From Actimicrobium sp. CCC2.4 (GTDB taxonomy: Bacteria > Pseudomonadota > Gammaproteobacteria > Burkholderiales > Burkholderiaceae_D): a DNA stretch of 64,000 bases. The stretch covers positions 2,914,001 to 2,978,000 of the forward strand of contig NZ_CP133777.1 of the NCBI RefSeq assembly GCF_034347385.1, written 5' to 3'. Below are positions 8,820 through 17,461 of this stretch, piece after piece. Below the pieces are notes generated by a model that saw nothing but the letters and a program-made list of their open reading frames with translations, made no database searches and had not been told where the DNA came from. Both the position numbers and the translations under genes were made by a program. Within the stretch, counting starts at the first letter, position 1. Every line of letters starts with the position of its first letter.

Positions 8820-10310
8820 ATGGCCTCATTCATCAATACCAACCTTGCATCATTGAACGCTCAACGTAACCTGACCACCTCGCAATCCGGTCTGGCTACT
8901 TCGCTGCAACGCTTGTCGTCCGGTCTGCGGATCAACTCCGCAAAAGACGACGCCGCCGGCCTGGCAATTTCCGAGCGTCTGACTTCGCAGATCAATGGTT
9001 CCGATCAAGCTGGCCGCAACGCGAACGATGGCATCTCGCTGGCGCAAACCGCTGAGGGCGACCTGGCACAGATCGGTAACAACTTGCAGCGTATTCGTGA
9101 ACTGGCTGTCCAGTCAGCCAACGGTTCGAACTCGGCATCGGATCGTGCTTCGATCAATAACGAATCCAAGTCACTGATTGCTGAAATCGACCGGGTCGCG
9201 TCCAACTCCTCGTTCAACGGCAACAAACTGCTCGATGGTTCGTTCACGTCCCAATCGTTTCAAATCGGCGCGAACGGTACCGCCAACGACCGTATTTCAA
9301 TTGCATCAATTTCCAGCGCAAAAGCTAGCAGCCTGGGTGTCGGCTCAAGCTCAAGCTACTCGACAACACCCACCGCATCCGGCGCAGTGTCAAACAGCGC
9401 GGCGCTTACGCAAGGTGAACTGGCGTTGAACGGTTTCTCGGTAGGCGCTTCAGCGACCGATGGTGTTTCATTCACTTCCGGTACTTCGAGTGGCATAGCA
9501 ATCGCAGCGGCAATCAATGCGATCAGTGGCGCAAGTGGTGTTACCGCATCGGTCGGCGCAACGACGACTACCGGCACTACAGTCACAGCTGCAGGCTTTG
9601 CCACAGCTATTGCCGATAATGACATTACGCTTAACGGAGTTAATCTGGGGCCGATCGCAGCTGCAGGGTCGATCGCAGAGCGTGGTGGTCAAGTTGCTGC
9701 GGCAGTGAATTCGAAATCATCGCAGACCGGAGTAACAGCAACATTCGATACAGCGACTGGCGCAGTTGCACTAAAGGCAACCGACGGACGAAACGTTACT
9801 CTTACAACAACCGCTAATGCAGCTGCAGTAGCAACAGGTTTGGGCAGCGGGGGAGCGACTACTGTAACCACGGGCTCAACAGTTTCGCTAAGCTCATCGA
9901 GTTCTGCAGGTATTACTGTGTCGGCACTTTCCGCAACCGCCGCAGCAAAGGCTGGTCAAACGATTGGCTTTACAGCTGCAACCGCAACAGCAGGTGCCGG
10001 CATTTCGTCCCTGAACCTCGATACAGCAGCGGGCGCGCAATCGGCACTGGCGACCATCGATTCGGCCCTTGCATCAATCAGCTCATCACGCGCTTCACTC
10101 GGTGCTGTGCAAAACCGGTTTGCTTCGGTTGTTTCGAGCCTGCAAACCACGTCGGAAAACTTGTCAGCTTCCCGTAGCCGGATTCAGGATACCGACTTCG
10201 CTTCGGAAACCGCCAAGCTGACCCGCGGCCAGATTCTGCAACAAGCTGGTACGGCCATGCTGGCCCAGGCCAATTCGCTGCCGAACGGTGTACTCTCGTT
10301 GCTGCGTTAA
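8820..10310 (+). CDS. fliC: Flagellin
   Basis: Structural subunit of the flagellar filament, 496 residues, exported by the flagellar type III system. The conserved N-terminal D0/D1 domain (1-170) begins MASFINTNLASLNAQRNL with RLSSGLRINSAKDDAAGLAI. The conserved C-terminal D1/D0 (about 410-496) has QNRF, SRIQDTDFASE and ends NSLPNGVLSLLR. The central 170-405 is a low-complexity Ala/Ser/Thr/Gly hypervariable region that would be surface exposed. The start follows a CAGGAGC Shine-Dalgarno. Transcription is probably from the sigma-28 promoter at 8605. First of a flaG-fliD-fliS-fliT block. Confidence 0.98.
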   Translation: MASFINTNLASLNAQRNLTTSQSGLATSLQRLSSGLRINSAKDDAAGLAISERLTSQINGSDQAGRNANDGISLAQTAEGDLAQIGNNLQRIRELAVQSANGSNSASDRASINNESKSLIAEIDRVASNSSFNGNKLLDGSFTSQSFQIGANGTANDRISIASISSAKASSLGVGSSSSYSTTPTASGAVSNSAALTQGELALNGFSVGASATDGVSFTSGTSSGIAIAAAINAISGASGVTASVGATTTTGTTVTAAGFATAIADNDITLNGVNLGPIAAAGSIAERGGQVAAAVNSKSSQTGVTATFDTATGAVALKATDGRNVTLTTTANAAAVATGLGSGGATTVTTGSTVSLSSSSSAGITVSALSATAAAKAGQTIGFTAATATAGAGISSLNLDTAAGAQSALATIDSALASISSSRASLGAVQNRFASVVSSLQTTSENLSASRSRIQDTDFASETAKLTRGQILQQAGTAMLAQANSLPNGVLSLLR

Positions 10311-10333
10311 GCCACTGAGAGACGGTAAAAGTA

Positions 10334-10351
10334 GCGGTCCTTAGGGACCGC
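10334..10351 (+). terminator. Hairpin after fliC
   Basis: Perfect 7-bp stem GCGGTCC/GGACCGC with a TTAG loop, 24 bases after the fliC stop. It is not followed by a T-run. It is more likely a 3' stabiliser or partial attenuator that allows less transcription into flaG-fliD than a full terminator. Confidence 0.5.
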
Positions 10352-10360
10352 ACTATCAGG

Positions 10361-10386
10361 ACGGAAACCGGGAAACCGCTTTCCGT
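10361..10386 (+). terminator. Second hairpin between fliC and flaG
   Basis: Stem ACGGAAA/TTTCCGT with a 12-base loop, directly after the first hairpin and just before the flaG Shine-Dalgarno. The downstream bases are only weakly T-rich (CTTCT). It probably modulates readthrough from fliC. Confidence 0.4.
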
Positions 10387-10410
10387 CTTCTAACTGAGAA
10401 GGGGAAAAAA

Positions 10411-10794
10411 ATGGACATCACCGGACTATCGAGCGCACGACCAGCAGCGCCAGTCAGTGTTGATCAAACCCGTCTGGCAGCGCCGAGATCACCCGCCGTA
10501 TCTGCCCCCGTTGTGGCAGACAATGGCATCAATGTGACGGCAACTACCACTGTCAAACCGGTGCCGCCTAGCGACATTGAGGTCGAACAATCGATCAAGG
10601 AAGTCAATAAATACCTGAAAGAGACGCTGAACGGCATCGAATTCAGCCAGGACAAAGACACCGGCCAGACACTGGTCAAAATCGTCGATACCACCAGCGG
10701 CAAGGTGATCCGGCAAATCCCGACAGCGCAAGCCGTCGAGATATCCAAAGACATCGGCAAGCTGCAAGGCCTGCTGATCAAAGACAAGGCATAA
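10411..10794 (+). CDS. flaG: FlaG family flagellar protein
   Basis: A 127-residue cytoplasmic FlaG-family protein; in other bacteria flaG affects filament length. A variable N-terminus (1-50) precedes the conserved domain (55-127) with SIKEVNKYLKETLNGIEF, the strand LVKIVDTTSGKVIRQIPT and the terminal AVEISKDIGKLQGLLIKDKA. A GAAGGGG Shine-Dalgarno precedes the ATG. It lies between fliC and fliD, its usual place. Confidence 0.92.
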   Translation: MDITGLSSARPAAPVSVDQTRLAAPRSPAVSAPVVADNGINVTATTTVKPVPPSDIEVEQSIKEVNKYLKETLNGIEFSQDKDTGQTLVKIVDTTSGKVIRQIPTAQAVEISKDIGKLQGLLIKDKA

Positions 10795-10815
10795 CCTCGG
10801 ACGAGGGCACACACC

Positions 10816-13155
10816 ATGGCTATTTCCGCACCCGGTATTGGATCAAGTCTCGACGTCAATTCGATCGTCAGTCAGCTTGTAGCGATCGACCGCCAGCCGC
10901 TGACGACACTGGCGAAAAAACAGGCAAGTTTCCAGGCCAAGCTGTCAGCCATGGGCAGTGTCAAGAGTTCCCTTTCGTCTTTCCAGAGTGCGGTCAACGG
11001 GCTATCGGACATCACCAAGTTTCAGGCTGCTACCGTCAGTTCGTCAGATGCGACCGTAGCCTCGGCCAGCGGCAGTTCGATTGCCGTGCCGGGCACTTAT
11101 TCATTGCAAGTGACTAGTCTGGCGCAGGCACAAAAACTGGTCGCGCCGGGTCAGCTCACTAGCAATACCGCCATCGGCAGCGGCACGCTGACGTTTGATT
11201 TCGGCACCATCAGCGGTGGTACTTCAGCTAGCGGTAAATATACCGGGTCGAGTTTCACAAGCAATGCCGCCGGGGTCAAAACCGTCACCATCGATGCGGG
11301 TAACAATACGCTGACCGGCATCCGCGATGCCATCAACGGTGCCAGCATCGGCGTGACGGCGACCATTCTCAATGATGGTGGCACGTCGCCTTACCGGTTG
11401 GTGCTGACCCAGGGCAGCACCGGGGTGAGCAACAGCATGAAGATTTCGGTCGGTGGCGATGCCGCCCTGTCGGCGTTGCTCGGCCAGGATCCTGCCGGCA
11501 CGCAAGCGATGACCGAAAACCAGACCGCTGCCAATGCCTTGTTCTCGATTGACGGCATCGCCGTGTCGAAGACCTCGAATACCGTTACCGACGTGCTGCC
11601 GGGCGTGACGCTCAATTTGCTCGCCAAGACCGCAGCGGGCGCCAACGTGAACCTGACCGTGGCGCGCGATACCGCCGCCATCACCAATTCAGTCACGCAG
11701 TTTGTCAATGCCTTCAACCAGATTACGCAAACGCTGAACAATGTTTCGGCCTTCGATGCGACCACCAACACGGCGGCCGTGCTGAACGGCGATTCGTCGA
11801 TCCGTTCGATCCAGTCCCAGATCCGCAATGTGCTCAATGCGCCTGTCGCCGGCGGCAACAGCGCGTATTCGATCCTGTCCGAGATCGGTGTCTCGCTACA
11901 AAAAACCGGTGGGCTGACGCTTGACAACACCAAGCTGCAGGCGGCTGTCAAGGACCACTATGCCGATATCGCCGGCCTGTTCGCTGCAGTCGGCAAGAGC
12001 ACCGATAGCCAGGTGACCTACACGGCGGCAACCGCCAACACCAAGCCGGGCGCGTATGCAGTGAACATATCGCAGCTGGCCCGCCAGGGCAGCGCCGTCG
12101 GATTGAGCGCCGTCACCGGTGCCGGCAGCGCAAAAACGACCGGCTCGGCCGCCGCCAACCTTGTTGTCGATGGCAGCAATGATTCACTGACCGTCTTGCT
12201 TGATGGCGTCAGCACCAGTATTTCGCTGACGCAGCAAACCTATGCCACCGCCGCCGACCTGGCCACCGAAGTCCAGACCCGCATCAACGCGGCGTCCGCC
12301 TTCACAACGGCCGGATCCAGCGCGACGGTGACCAACAACGCCGGCGTGCTGACGATCACGTCGAACAAGACCGGCTCGGCATCGGCTGCCAGCGTCACTG
12401 GCGGCAATGGCAAAACCGGTCTGCTGGGATCGGCACCGACGGTCACGGCCGGCTACGACACAGCGATCACGACCGGTTCGAACGACACGCTGAGCGTGCA
12501 GCTCGATGGCGTGACCAAGACCATCACGCTGGCCGCAGGCAATTACAGCTTCACGTCGCTGGCCGCTGAATTGCAGGGCAAGATCAACGGCGCGACCGAG
12601 TTCTCGTCGGTCGGCAGTGCGGTCAAGGTGACCCAGAATGCCGGCGTGCTGTCGATCCTGTCGAATAGCTACGGTGCCAAATCCAGTGCGACGGTGACCA
12701 GCGGCACGGCATTGGCCGCCCTGTTCGGCGGCACGCCAACACCCACTGCCGGACGCGATGTGATCGGCACCATCAATGGTGCGGCGGCGGTCGGCGTCGG
12801 CCAATTGCTTACAGGCGCCACCGGTGACGCCTCGGAAGGTCTGACCCTGGTCGCCGAAGGCGTGGCACTAGGTGCGCGCGGCACGATCAATTATTCACAA
12901 GGCTATGCCTTCCAGCTCAACAAATTATTGACCGGATTGCTGGGCGCAAACGGGCCGGTCACGTCGCGCACCGATGGCCTCGCCGAATCGATAAAATCGA
13001 ATAACAAGAGCCAGGTCGCACTTAGCGCAACCATCGCCGCCAACGAAAAACGCTATCGCGCCCAGTACACCGCGCTCGACAGCGTCATCAGCAAACTCAA
13101 CACAACAAGCACCTACCTGACACAGCAACTGGCTGCGATCGCCAAGAATTCTTAA
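10816..13155 (+). CDS. fliD: Flagellar filament cap protein FliD (HAP2), enlarged
   Basis: Filament cap that promotes flagellin polymerisation at the tip. The N-terminal FliD_N domain starts GIGSSLDVNSIVSQLVAIDRQPL. The C-terminal FliD_C includes the conserved INYSQGYAFQLNKLL and ends in the coiled-coil-like YRAQYTALDSVISKL. At 779 residues it is far longer than the usual 450-500. The excess includes two tandem, diverged modules of about 100 residues (roughly 452-552 and 553-652), each reading GSND(S/T)L..LDGV...NAGVL(T/S)I.SN. These should be surface-exposed domains of the cap. Followed after 12 bases by fliS, its export-chaperone neighbour. Confidence 0.95.
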   Translation: MAISAPGIGSSLDVNSIVSQLVAIDRQPLTTLAKKQASFQAKLSAMGSVKSSLSSFQSAVNGLSDITKFQAATVSSSDATVASASGSSIAVPGTYSLQVTSLAQAQKLVAPGQLTSNTAIGSGTLTFDFGTISGGTSASGKYTGSSFTSNAAGVKTVTIDAGNNTLTGIRDAINGASIGVTATILNDGGTSPYRLVLTQGSTGVSNSMKISVGGDAALSALLGQDPAGTQAMTENQTAANALFSIDGIAVSKTSNTVTDVLPGVTLNLLAKTAAGANVNLTVARDTAAITNSVTQFVNAFNQITQTLNNVSAFDATTNTAAVLNGDSSIRSIQSQIRNVLNAPVAGGNSAYSILSEIGVSLQKTGGLTLDNTKLQAAVKDHYADIAGLFAAVGKSTDSQVTYTAATANTKPGAYAVNISQLARQGSAVGLSAVTGAGSAKTTGSAAANLVVDGSNDSLTVLLDGVSTSISLTQQTYATAADLATEVQTRINAASAFTTAGSSATVTNNAGVLTITSNKTGSASAASVTGGNGKTGLLGSAPTVTAGYDTAITTGSNDTLSVQLDGVTKTITLAAGNYSFTSLAAELQGKINGATEFSSVGSAVKVTQNAGVLSILSNSYGAKSSATVTSGTALAALFGGTPTPTAGRDVIGTINGAAAVGVGQLLTGATGDASEGLTLVAEGVALGARGTINYSQGYAFQLNKLLTGLLGANGPVTSRTDGLAESIKSNNKSQVALSATIAANEKRYRAQYTALDSVISKLNTTSTYLTQQLAAIAKNS

Positions 13156-13167
13156 CGGAGAACTGCC

Positions 13168-13644
13168 ATGTTCGGAAAATCTTCAAAAGGCGCGAATGCC
13201 TACGCCACCGTCAGCATGGAAACCGGCGTCACTTCCGCGTCACCGCACAAGCTGATCGTGATGCTGTTCGACGGCGCGCTGGTTGCCGTCGCGATTGCTG
13301 AACAACAAATGAAAGACGGGAACATTCAGGCCAAAGGCAAGTCCATTTCGAAAGCCATCTCGATCATCGACAACGGACTGCGTGCCAGCCTCGATAAAAA
13401 AGTCGGTGGCCAGATTGCCGAGAGCCTTGATGCGCTGTATGCCTACATGAGCAATCGCCTGCTGGTAGCGAACCTGAAAAACCAGCCGGAGATTTTGCAG
13501 GAAGTGCATACCTTGCTGATGGACCTGAAGTCGGCCTGGGATGCGATCGGACAGCAGGCTGAAGCGCTACCAGCGGCAACCGCCGCACCGGTCAAGGCAG
13601 CACCCGACATGTCCACCTATGCACCTACCATGATGAAAGCCTGA
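13168..13644 (+). CDS. fliS: Flagellar export chaperone FliS
   Basis: Cytosolic chaperone that binds flagellin and prevents premature polymerisation. It has 158 residues, somewhat longer than the usual 130 because of an Ala/Pro-rich tail. The N-terminal segment NAYATVSMETGVTSASPHKLIVMLFDGAL is the FliS signature. Helices continue with KAISIIDNGLRASLDKKVGG and LYAYMSNRLLVANLKN. The ATG follows a CGGAGAACTGCC Shine-Dalgarno region. Confidence 0.96.
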   Translation: MFGKSSKGANAYATVSMETGVTSASPHKLIVMLFDGALVAVAIAEQQMKDGNIQAKGKSISKAISIIDNGLRASLDKKVGGQIAESLDALYAYMSNRLLVANLKNQPEILQEVHTLLMDLKSAWDAIGQQAEALPAATAAPVKAAPDMSTYAPTMMKA

Positions 13645-13650
13645 CTGACG

Positions 13651-13986
13651 ATGAATAGCCAAGAAGTTCTGTCGCTGTACGAAACGGTTTCCGACATCAC
13701 AGGCGAGATGCTGGTCGCTGCGCAAAAGCGCGACTGGGAACAACTGGTGGTGCTGGAGTCACGCGTGGCCGGGCATGTCAGTTCGCTGAAAACCGGTGAA
13801 GAGCCGACCGCGCTGACCGGCGCGACACGACTGCGCAAGGTCCAGATCATCCAGAAAATCCTGGCCCACGACCGGCTGATCCGCGACATCACCCAGCCAT
13901 GGATGGCCGAACTGGCGATTCTGATGAATAGCGCCGGCACCGAGCGCAAGCTGTCGCAGGCTTACGGCGGGAAGCAAGCCGGCTAG
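13651..13986 (+). CDS. fliT: FliT-family flagellar chaperone
   Basis: Small helical protein of 111 residues in the FliT position, six bases after fliS. FliT binds FliD and, in enteric bacteria, also inhibits FlhDC. The sequence shows the helical pattern of the family (VLSLYETVSDITGEMLVAAQKRDWEQLVVLE) with moderate conservation. The assignment leans on both sequence and position. The stop is followed two bases later by the next gene. Confidence 0.85.
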   Translation: MNSQEVLSLYETVSDITGEMLVAAQKRDWEQLVVLESRVAGHVSSLKTGEEPTALTGATRLRKVQIIQKILAHDRLIRDITQPWMAELAILMNSAGTERKLSQAYGGKQAG

Positions 13987-13988
13987 GC

Positions 13989-14942
13989 ATGGTCGCCCCG
14001 ATCGATATCCAGGGAACCCGTTCGCTGGTTCCGCTCGAGTCGCTGTATCCGACCGCGCGTATCGGCGATGCACGCGAAGACGCCAACGCCCGCTTGTCCC
14101 AACTGGCGCTGGGTCAGAAAGTCCAGGGCACGGTGGCGTCGCTGCTCGATGATGGATCGTTCATCGTCAAGCTGGCCGATACTGCCGTGCGCGCCAACCT
14201 GCCGCAGGGCAGCAAGGTCGGTGACCAGTTGCAAATGACGCTGATGGGGACCGAACCGCGTGCGACCTTTTTGCTGGACGGCGAAGCAGGTGCCGCACCG
14301 GCCACCTTCAGCCCGACCGCGCGCCTGATCGACAGCCTGCAGCAACACTCCACCGCCACCGCCCTGCTCGGCAAGACACCACTGGTCAGCACCGGTGCAG
14401 CACCGCCGGCACAGATCGCCGCCGCCTTGCAGGGCGCGCTTGGCAACAGCGGCATTTTTTACGAATCGCATGTCCAGCAGTGGGCCAATGGTGAACGGCC
14501 GCTGGCCGACGTGCTGCGCGAACCGCAAAACATCAACGCCCGCACGGCCAGTCCCGATGCGGTGCTCAATCCCGATACGGCACGCATCGTCAACCTCCAG
14601 CTCAACACGCTCGACATCCCCCGCGTGCAATGGCAAGGCGAAGTCTGGCCCGGCCAGACGATGCAGTGGGAAGTCAGCGAACAGCCACAGCAACAGCAAA
14701 CGCCGGACGACGAAGCGCCCGAGCGCAGCTGGCAGAGCGTGGTGCGGTTTGACTTGCCGACACTGGGTCGGGTCGCCGCGACGATCACGCTGGTCGGCGA
14801 CCATGTGCAAGTGCAGGTGCGTACGGCCGATCCGGCCAGCGCGCAGACGCTGCGACTGCACGGCGCGCAGTTGTCGGAGGCACTCGCCGCCGCCGGCTCG
14901 ATGCTCGACTTGCTGACGGTGCGGCAGGATGAACAAACCTGA
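13989..14942 (+). CDS. FliK-family flagellar hook-length control protein
   Basis: A 317-residue protein with a C-terminal Flg_hook-type domain (about 235-315: QSVVRFDLPTLGRVAATITLVGDHVQVQVRT...LRLHGAQLSEALAAAGSMLDLLTV). That domain is the part of FliK that contacts FlhB to switch export specificity. The N-terminal half has a small beta domain (LALGQKVQGTVASLLDDGSFIVKLADTAVRANLP) and a Gln-rich linker. It is compact compared with typical FliK, and the next gene encodes an isolated FlhB C-terminal-like domain. It may therefore be a secondary FliK-like factor rather than the hook ruler itself. Its TGA overlaps the next ATG by one base. Confidence 0.8.
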   Translation: MVAPIDIQGTRSLVPLESLYPTARIGDAREDANARLSQLALGQKVQGTVASLLDDGSFIVKLADTAVRANLPQGSKVGDQLQMTLMGTEPRATFLLDGEAGAAPATFSPTARLIDSLQQHSTATALLGKTPLVSTGAAPPAQIAAALQGALGNSGIFYESHVQQWANGERPLADVLREPQNINARTASPDAVLNPDTARIVNLQLNTLDIPRVQWQGEVWPGQTMQWEVSEQPQQQQTPDDEAPERSWQSVVRFDLPTLGRVAATITLVGDHVQVQVRTADPASAQTLRLHGAQLSEALAAAGSMLDLLTVRQDEQT

Positions 14943-15235
14943 TGGATAAGCCGGATTCGCCGCTCAAGAACGCCGTCGCCCTGGCCTACCAGAGCGGCGA
15001 TGCCGCGCCGAAAATTGTTGCCAAGGGGCGCGGGCTGATCGCGGCGCAGATCATCGAGCGTGCGAAAGAACACGGCGTCTTTGTGCATGAATCGAAGGAA
15101 CTGGTGGCGCTACTGATGCAGGTCGACCTCGATGGCCAGATTCCGCCGGCGTTGTACCGCGCGATTGCCGAACTGCTGGCATGGCTTTATCACATCGAAG
15201 CGGCAAAAGCGGCAGGTGGCGAGGTATCATCGTGA
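14942..15235 (+). CDS. FlhB C-terminal domain-like protein (FhlB/YlqH type)
   Basis: A 97-residue stand-alone homologue of the cytoplasmic FlhB C-terminal subdomain. It shows AVALAYQSGDAAPKIVAKGRGLIAAQIIERAKEHGVFVHESKELVALLMQVDLDGQIPPALYRAIAELLAWLY, the pattern after the NPTH autocleavage site of FlhB (the NPTH itself is absent). It overlaps the FliK-family gene (TGATG), so the pair is probably co-translated; similar FliK-like/FhlB-like pairs occur in other bacteria. Role inferred: substitute for, or modulator of, the FlhB switch. Confidence 0.88.
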   Translation: MDKPDSPLKNAVALAYQSGDAAPKIVAKGRGLIAAQIIERAKEHGVFVHESKELVALLMQVDLDGQIPPALYRAIAELLAWLYHIEAAKAAGGEVSS

Positions 15236-16032
15236 CTTTCCGCCTCCCAACACACGAGCAACCGATGCCCACATCCCAAGAAGATCGCGGAGACGCCGAC
15301 CTTGACCTCAGTCCATTTAAAGTCAGTTCCCGCCGCGAAATCACGGCGCTGATGCGCGCACTGTGCGACCAGCGCCAGCTGATCCGCCTGCTGGTCGAAG
15401 ACTCGGGCGACGCCGCCGTAACCTCGGTGCTGCATATCGATGAAGTCAACGGCAACGTGATCCTCGACGTACCGGCCGATACCAGCGTCACCAGACGCTT
15501 GCTCGACAGTGAAAACATATCGTTCGAGACGGTCCTCGAACGCATCCGCATCCTGTTCTTCGCCACCCGGATCGAGGAATGCGAATACGGCGGCCTGCCA
15601 GCCCTGCGCATTGCGCTGCCCGCCAGCATGATCCGGCTGCAGCGACGCGAGTTTTATCGTGTCGCCACGCCGCTGTCGACACCCCTGCGCTGCACAATAC
15701 AGATCGTCGATGGCGAAACCGTGCAACCGGTGACGCTCTCGCTGCTCAATGTCAGCGGCGGCGGCATCACGATCATCGATGACCAGCATCAACTGGATCA
15801 CACGGTCGGCCGTATTTATCAAGGTTGCCAGATCTATCTGCCTGGCAGCACCGTCGTCGTCACCTCACTTGAAATCCGTAACTCGGTCGATGTGCGCCTT
15901 GAAAATGGCAAGCACACGCGCCGGCTAGGCTGTCTGTTTCATGACTTGCCGAAGGCGATGCTGGCGGTCATCCAGCGCTATATCACCCGTCTGGAGCGGG
16001 AGCAGAATGCGCGGAATAACGGAATACGCTGA
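15232..16032 (+). CDS. ycgR: Flagellar brake protein YcgR (PilZ domain)
   Basis: c-di-GMP receptor that slows the flagellar motor. The N-terminal YcgR domain runs about 20-135 (FKVSSRREITALMRALCDQRQLIRLLVED). The PilZ domain (about 140-260) starts with the c-di-GMP-binding RRxxxR motif (QRREFYR) and continues LLNVSGGGITI, the usual (D/N)xSxxG loop. I take the GTG at 15232, which has a GAGG Shine-Dalgarno seven bases upstream and overlaps the preceding stop (GTGA). An ATG at 15265 is the alternative. Its place in the flagellar block fits a motility output of c-di-GMP, consistent with the HD-GYP phosphodiesterase at 42.7 kb. Confidence 0.92.
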   Translation: MTFRLPTHEQPMPTSQEDRGDADLDLSPFKVSSRREITALMRALCDQRQLIRLLVEDSGDAAVTSVLHIDEVNGNVILDVPADTSVTRRLLDSENISFETVLERIRILFFATRIEECEYGGLPALRIALPASMIRLQRREFYRVATPLSTPLRCTIQIVDGETVQPVTLSLLNVSGGGITIIDDQHQLDHTVGRIYQGCQIYLPGSTVVVTSLEIRNSVDVRLENGKHTRRLGCLFHDLPKAMLAVIQRYITRLEREQNARNNGIR

Positions 16033-16053
16033 TCCGCTAGGAGGCTCTGCACT

Positions 16054-16071
16054 GCGGCAATTGCATGCCGC
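16054..16071 (+). terminator. Hairpin after the flagellar block
   Basis: Stem GCGGCA/TGCCGC with a six-base loop, followed by TTTCC, about 20 bases after the ycgR stop and between converging genes. A modest candidate terminator. Confidence 0.35.
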
Positions 16072-16148
16072 TTTCCAGGGCGGATTCAACGTCGGCTAGC
16101 ACTTTAGTAACTGTGGTCGTGCCTTGATGCGCGCTTGCACCGACCGCA

Positions 16149-16787
16149 CTACAACTTGGGTATCCGCACCGTCTTGCTGATCATCAGCGACCCCGACAGC
16201 ACAAACAGCAATGCCAGTGGATGCAGCGCCCAGTTGCCGGCGTTCCAGACACCACCCAGCATGTTGCTACCGATCTGCCCGCTCCATCCCATCCAGGCCA
16301 GTACGGCCGTGATCAGCACACTGGTCGGGATCGGTGTGCCCTCGAAGTACGCGACCTTGTCGGCACCGTCGGACAGGTCTTCGGCAGTGACGTTGTAGCG
16401 CGCGAGACGGCTCACGCCGCAACAGACGAAAAACACCAGTGCGATCACGTCAAGCCCGCCGCGCAGGCCGGCAGCAAAGGCCAGCGCGGCGGGTGCCAGG
16501 CCGAACGAAATGATATCGGCCAGCGAATCGAGTTCGCGTCCCAGCGCCGAATGCTGCTGGCGCCAGCGCGCAATGCGGCCATCGAGGACATCGAACAGGA
16601 AGGCGGCCGGTGCCATTGCTGCTGCCCACATGAACTGGACGATCGAGCCGCTGGCCATGTAGAGCATCGATAAAAAAACCGCACCGACCCCACAGGCGGC
16701 ATTGCCCAACGTAAAAAAGTCGGCCAGATGGAATTCGCGCAGCATCGAAAAATGCCGTGGCTTGCCTGCATCGGGGTTATCGCGCAT
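16149..16787 (-). CDS. pssA: CDP-diacylglycerol-serine O-phosphatidyltransferase (phosphatidylserine synthase)
   Basis: Integral membrane enzyme making phosphatidylserine from CDP-diacylglycerol and L-serine, the first step to phosphatidylethanolamine. It has 212 residues and about six TM segments. The CDP-alcohol phosphotransferase signature is intact near residues 66-91: DVLDGRIARWRQ, then G and two Asp (ALGRELDSLAD), giving DGxxAR(x8)Gx3Dx3D. N-terminal HLADFFTLGNAACGVGAVFLS is typical of the type II enzyme. Its leftward neighbour in transcription order is the small exported protein at 16804, 16 bases upstream. Confidence 0.93.
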   Translation of the reverse strand: MRDNPDAGKPRHFSMLREFHLADFFTLGNAACGVGAVFLSMLYMASGSIVQFMWAAAMAPAAFLFDVLDGRIARWRQQHSALGRELDSLADIISFGLAPAALAFAAGLRGGLDVIALVFFVCCGVSRLARYNVTAEDLSDGADKVAYFEGTPIPTSVLITAVLAWMGWSGQIGSNMLGGVWNAGNWALHPLALLFVLSGSLMISKTVRIPKL

Positions 16788-16803
16788 CGGTGATTCCTTG
16801 AAG

Positions 16804-17196
16804 TTATCTGGCCGAATCGGCCGGCACGATGGTGGTGGTTTCGCGGATCAGCCCGCCGTCCCGCACGCTGCCGCTGACGCTGCCTTCGCCGCGTATCCGG
16901 CTCTCGCAATCGCGCTTGTCAGCCGGCGGCAGCGCGGCGCAACGGCGCATGGCGTTGGCGTCGTAGGAGGCGTTGCCATCACCAAGCTGATGACGAAGGG
17001 CTTCATCGCGGGCAGCACCGGCTTCCTTGAGGCAAGTCGCCTCGCTCTGGTTAGACTGGCCGGACAGGCAGACCGCACGTTCGGCTTGGTAGCGGTCTCC
17101 GGCGCTGGTAGCCGATGATTCGGCAGCGCTGGCAGTGCCGCTCAAACTTGCCGCCAGCACGACGGCGGTCAGACAAATGGGCATCCTGGACATCAT
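16804..17196 (-). CDS. Small exported protein of unknown function
   Basis: A 130-residue protein with a cleavable signal peptide (MMSRMPICLTAVVLAASLSGTASA, cleavage predicted after ASA). The mature part is Ala/Asp/Arg-rich with four Cys (in AVCLSG, ATCLKE, RRCAALP, RDCESR), suggesting two disulphides in the periplasm. AERAVCLSG, ATCLKEAGAARDEA and NAMRRCAALPPADKRDCESRI recall a widespread betaproteobacterial family of unknown role. It may be cotranscribed with pssA. Confidence 0.8.
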   Translation of the reverse strand: MMSRMPICLTAVVLAASLSGTASAAESSATSAGDRYQAERAVCLSGQSNQSEATCLKEAGAARDEALRHQLGDGNASYDANAMRRCAALPPADKRDCESRIRGEGSVSGSVRDGGLIRETTTIVPADSAR

Positions 17197-17461
17197 TTCT
17201 CCCGATCAAAAACCTTAAGCTAATCCGCCCGTCCGGGCCAGTCTGTTCGCTGGCAGACATACGCAAACTGATCGTCGCCTGATGTCTTCTGCAATAGTCT
17301 GCGCCGCATGGACGCCCTCCTTTTTCCTGACCCGCCGGTGCCTGCCAAAATCGTATCAGTGTGGTCGACGATCGCTGGCTCGAATGGCGCAGCGCGACCT
17401 TGCTGCCGGACGACGCGGCGCGTACCATGCGCGCACACGACAATACTTAACAGGAAACACC

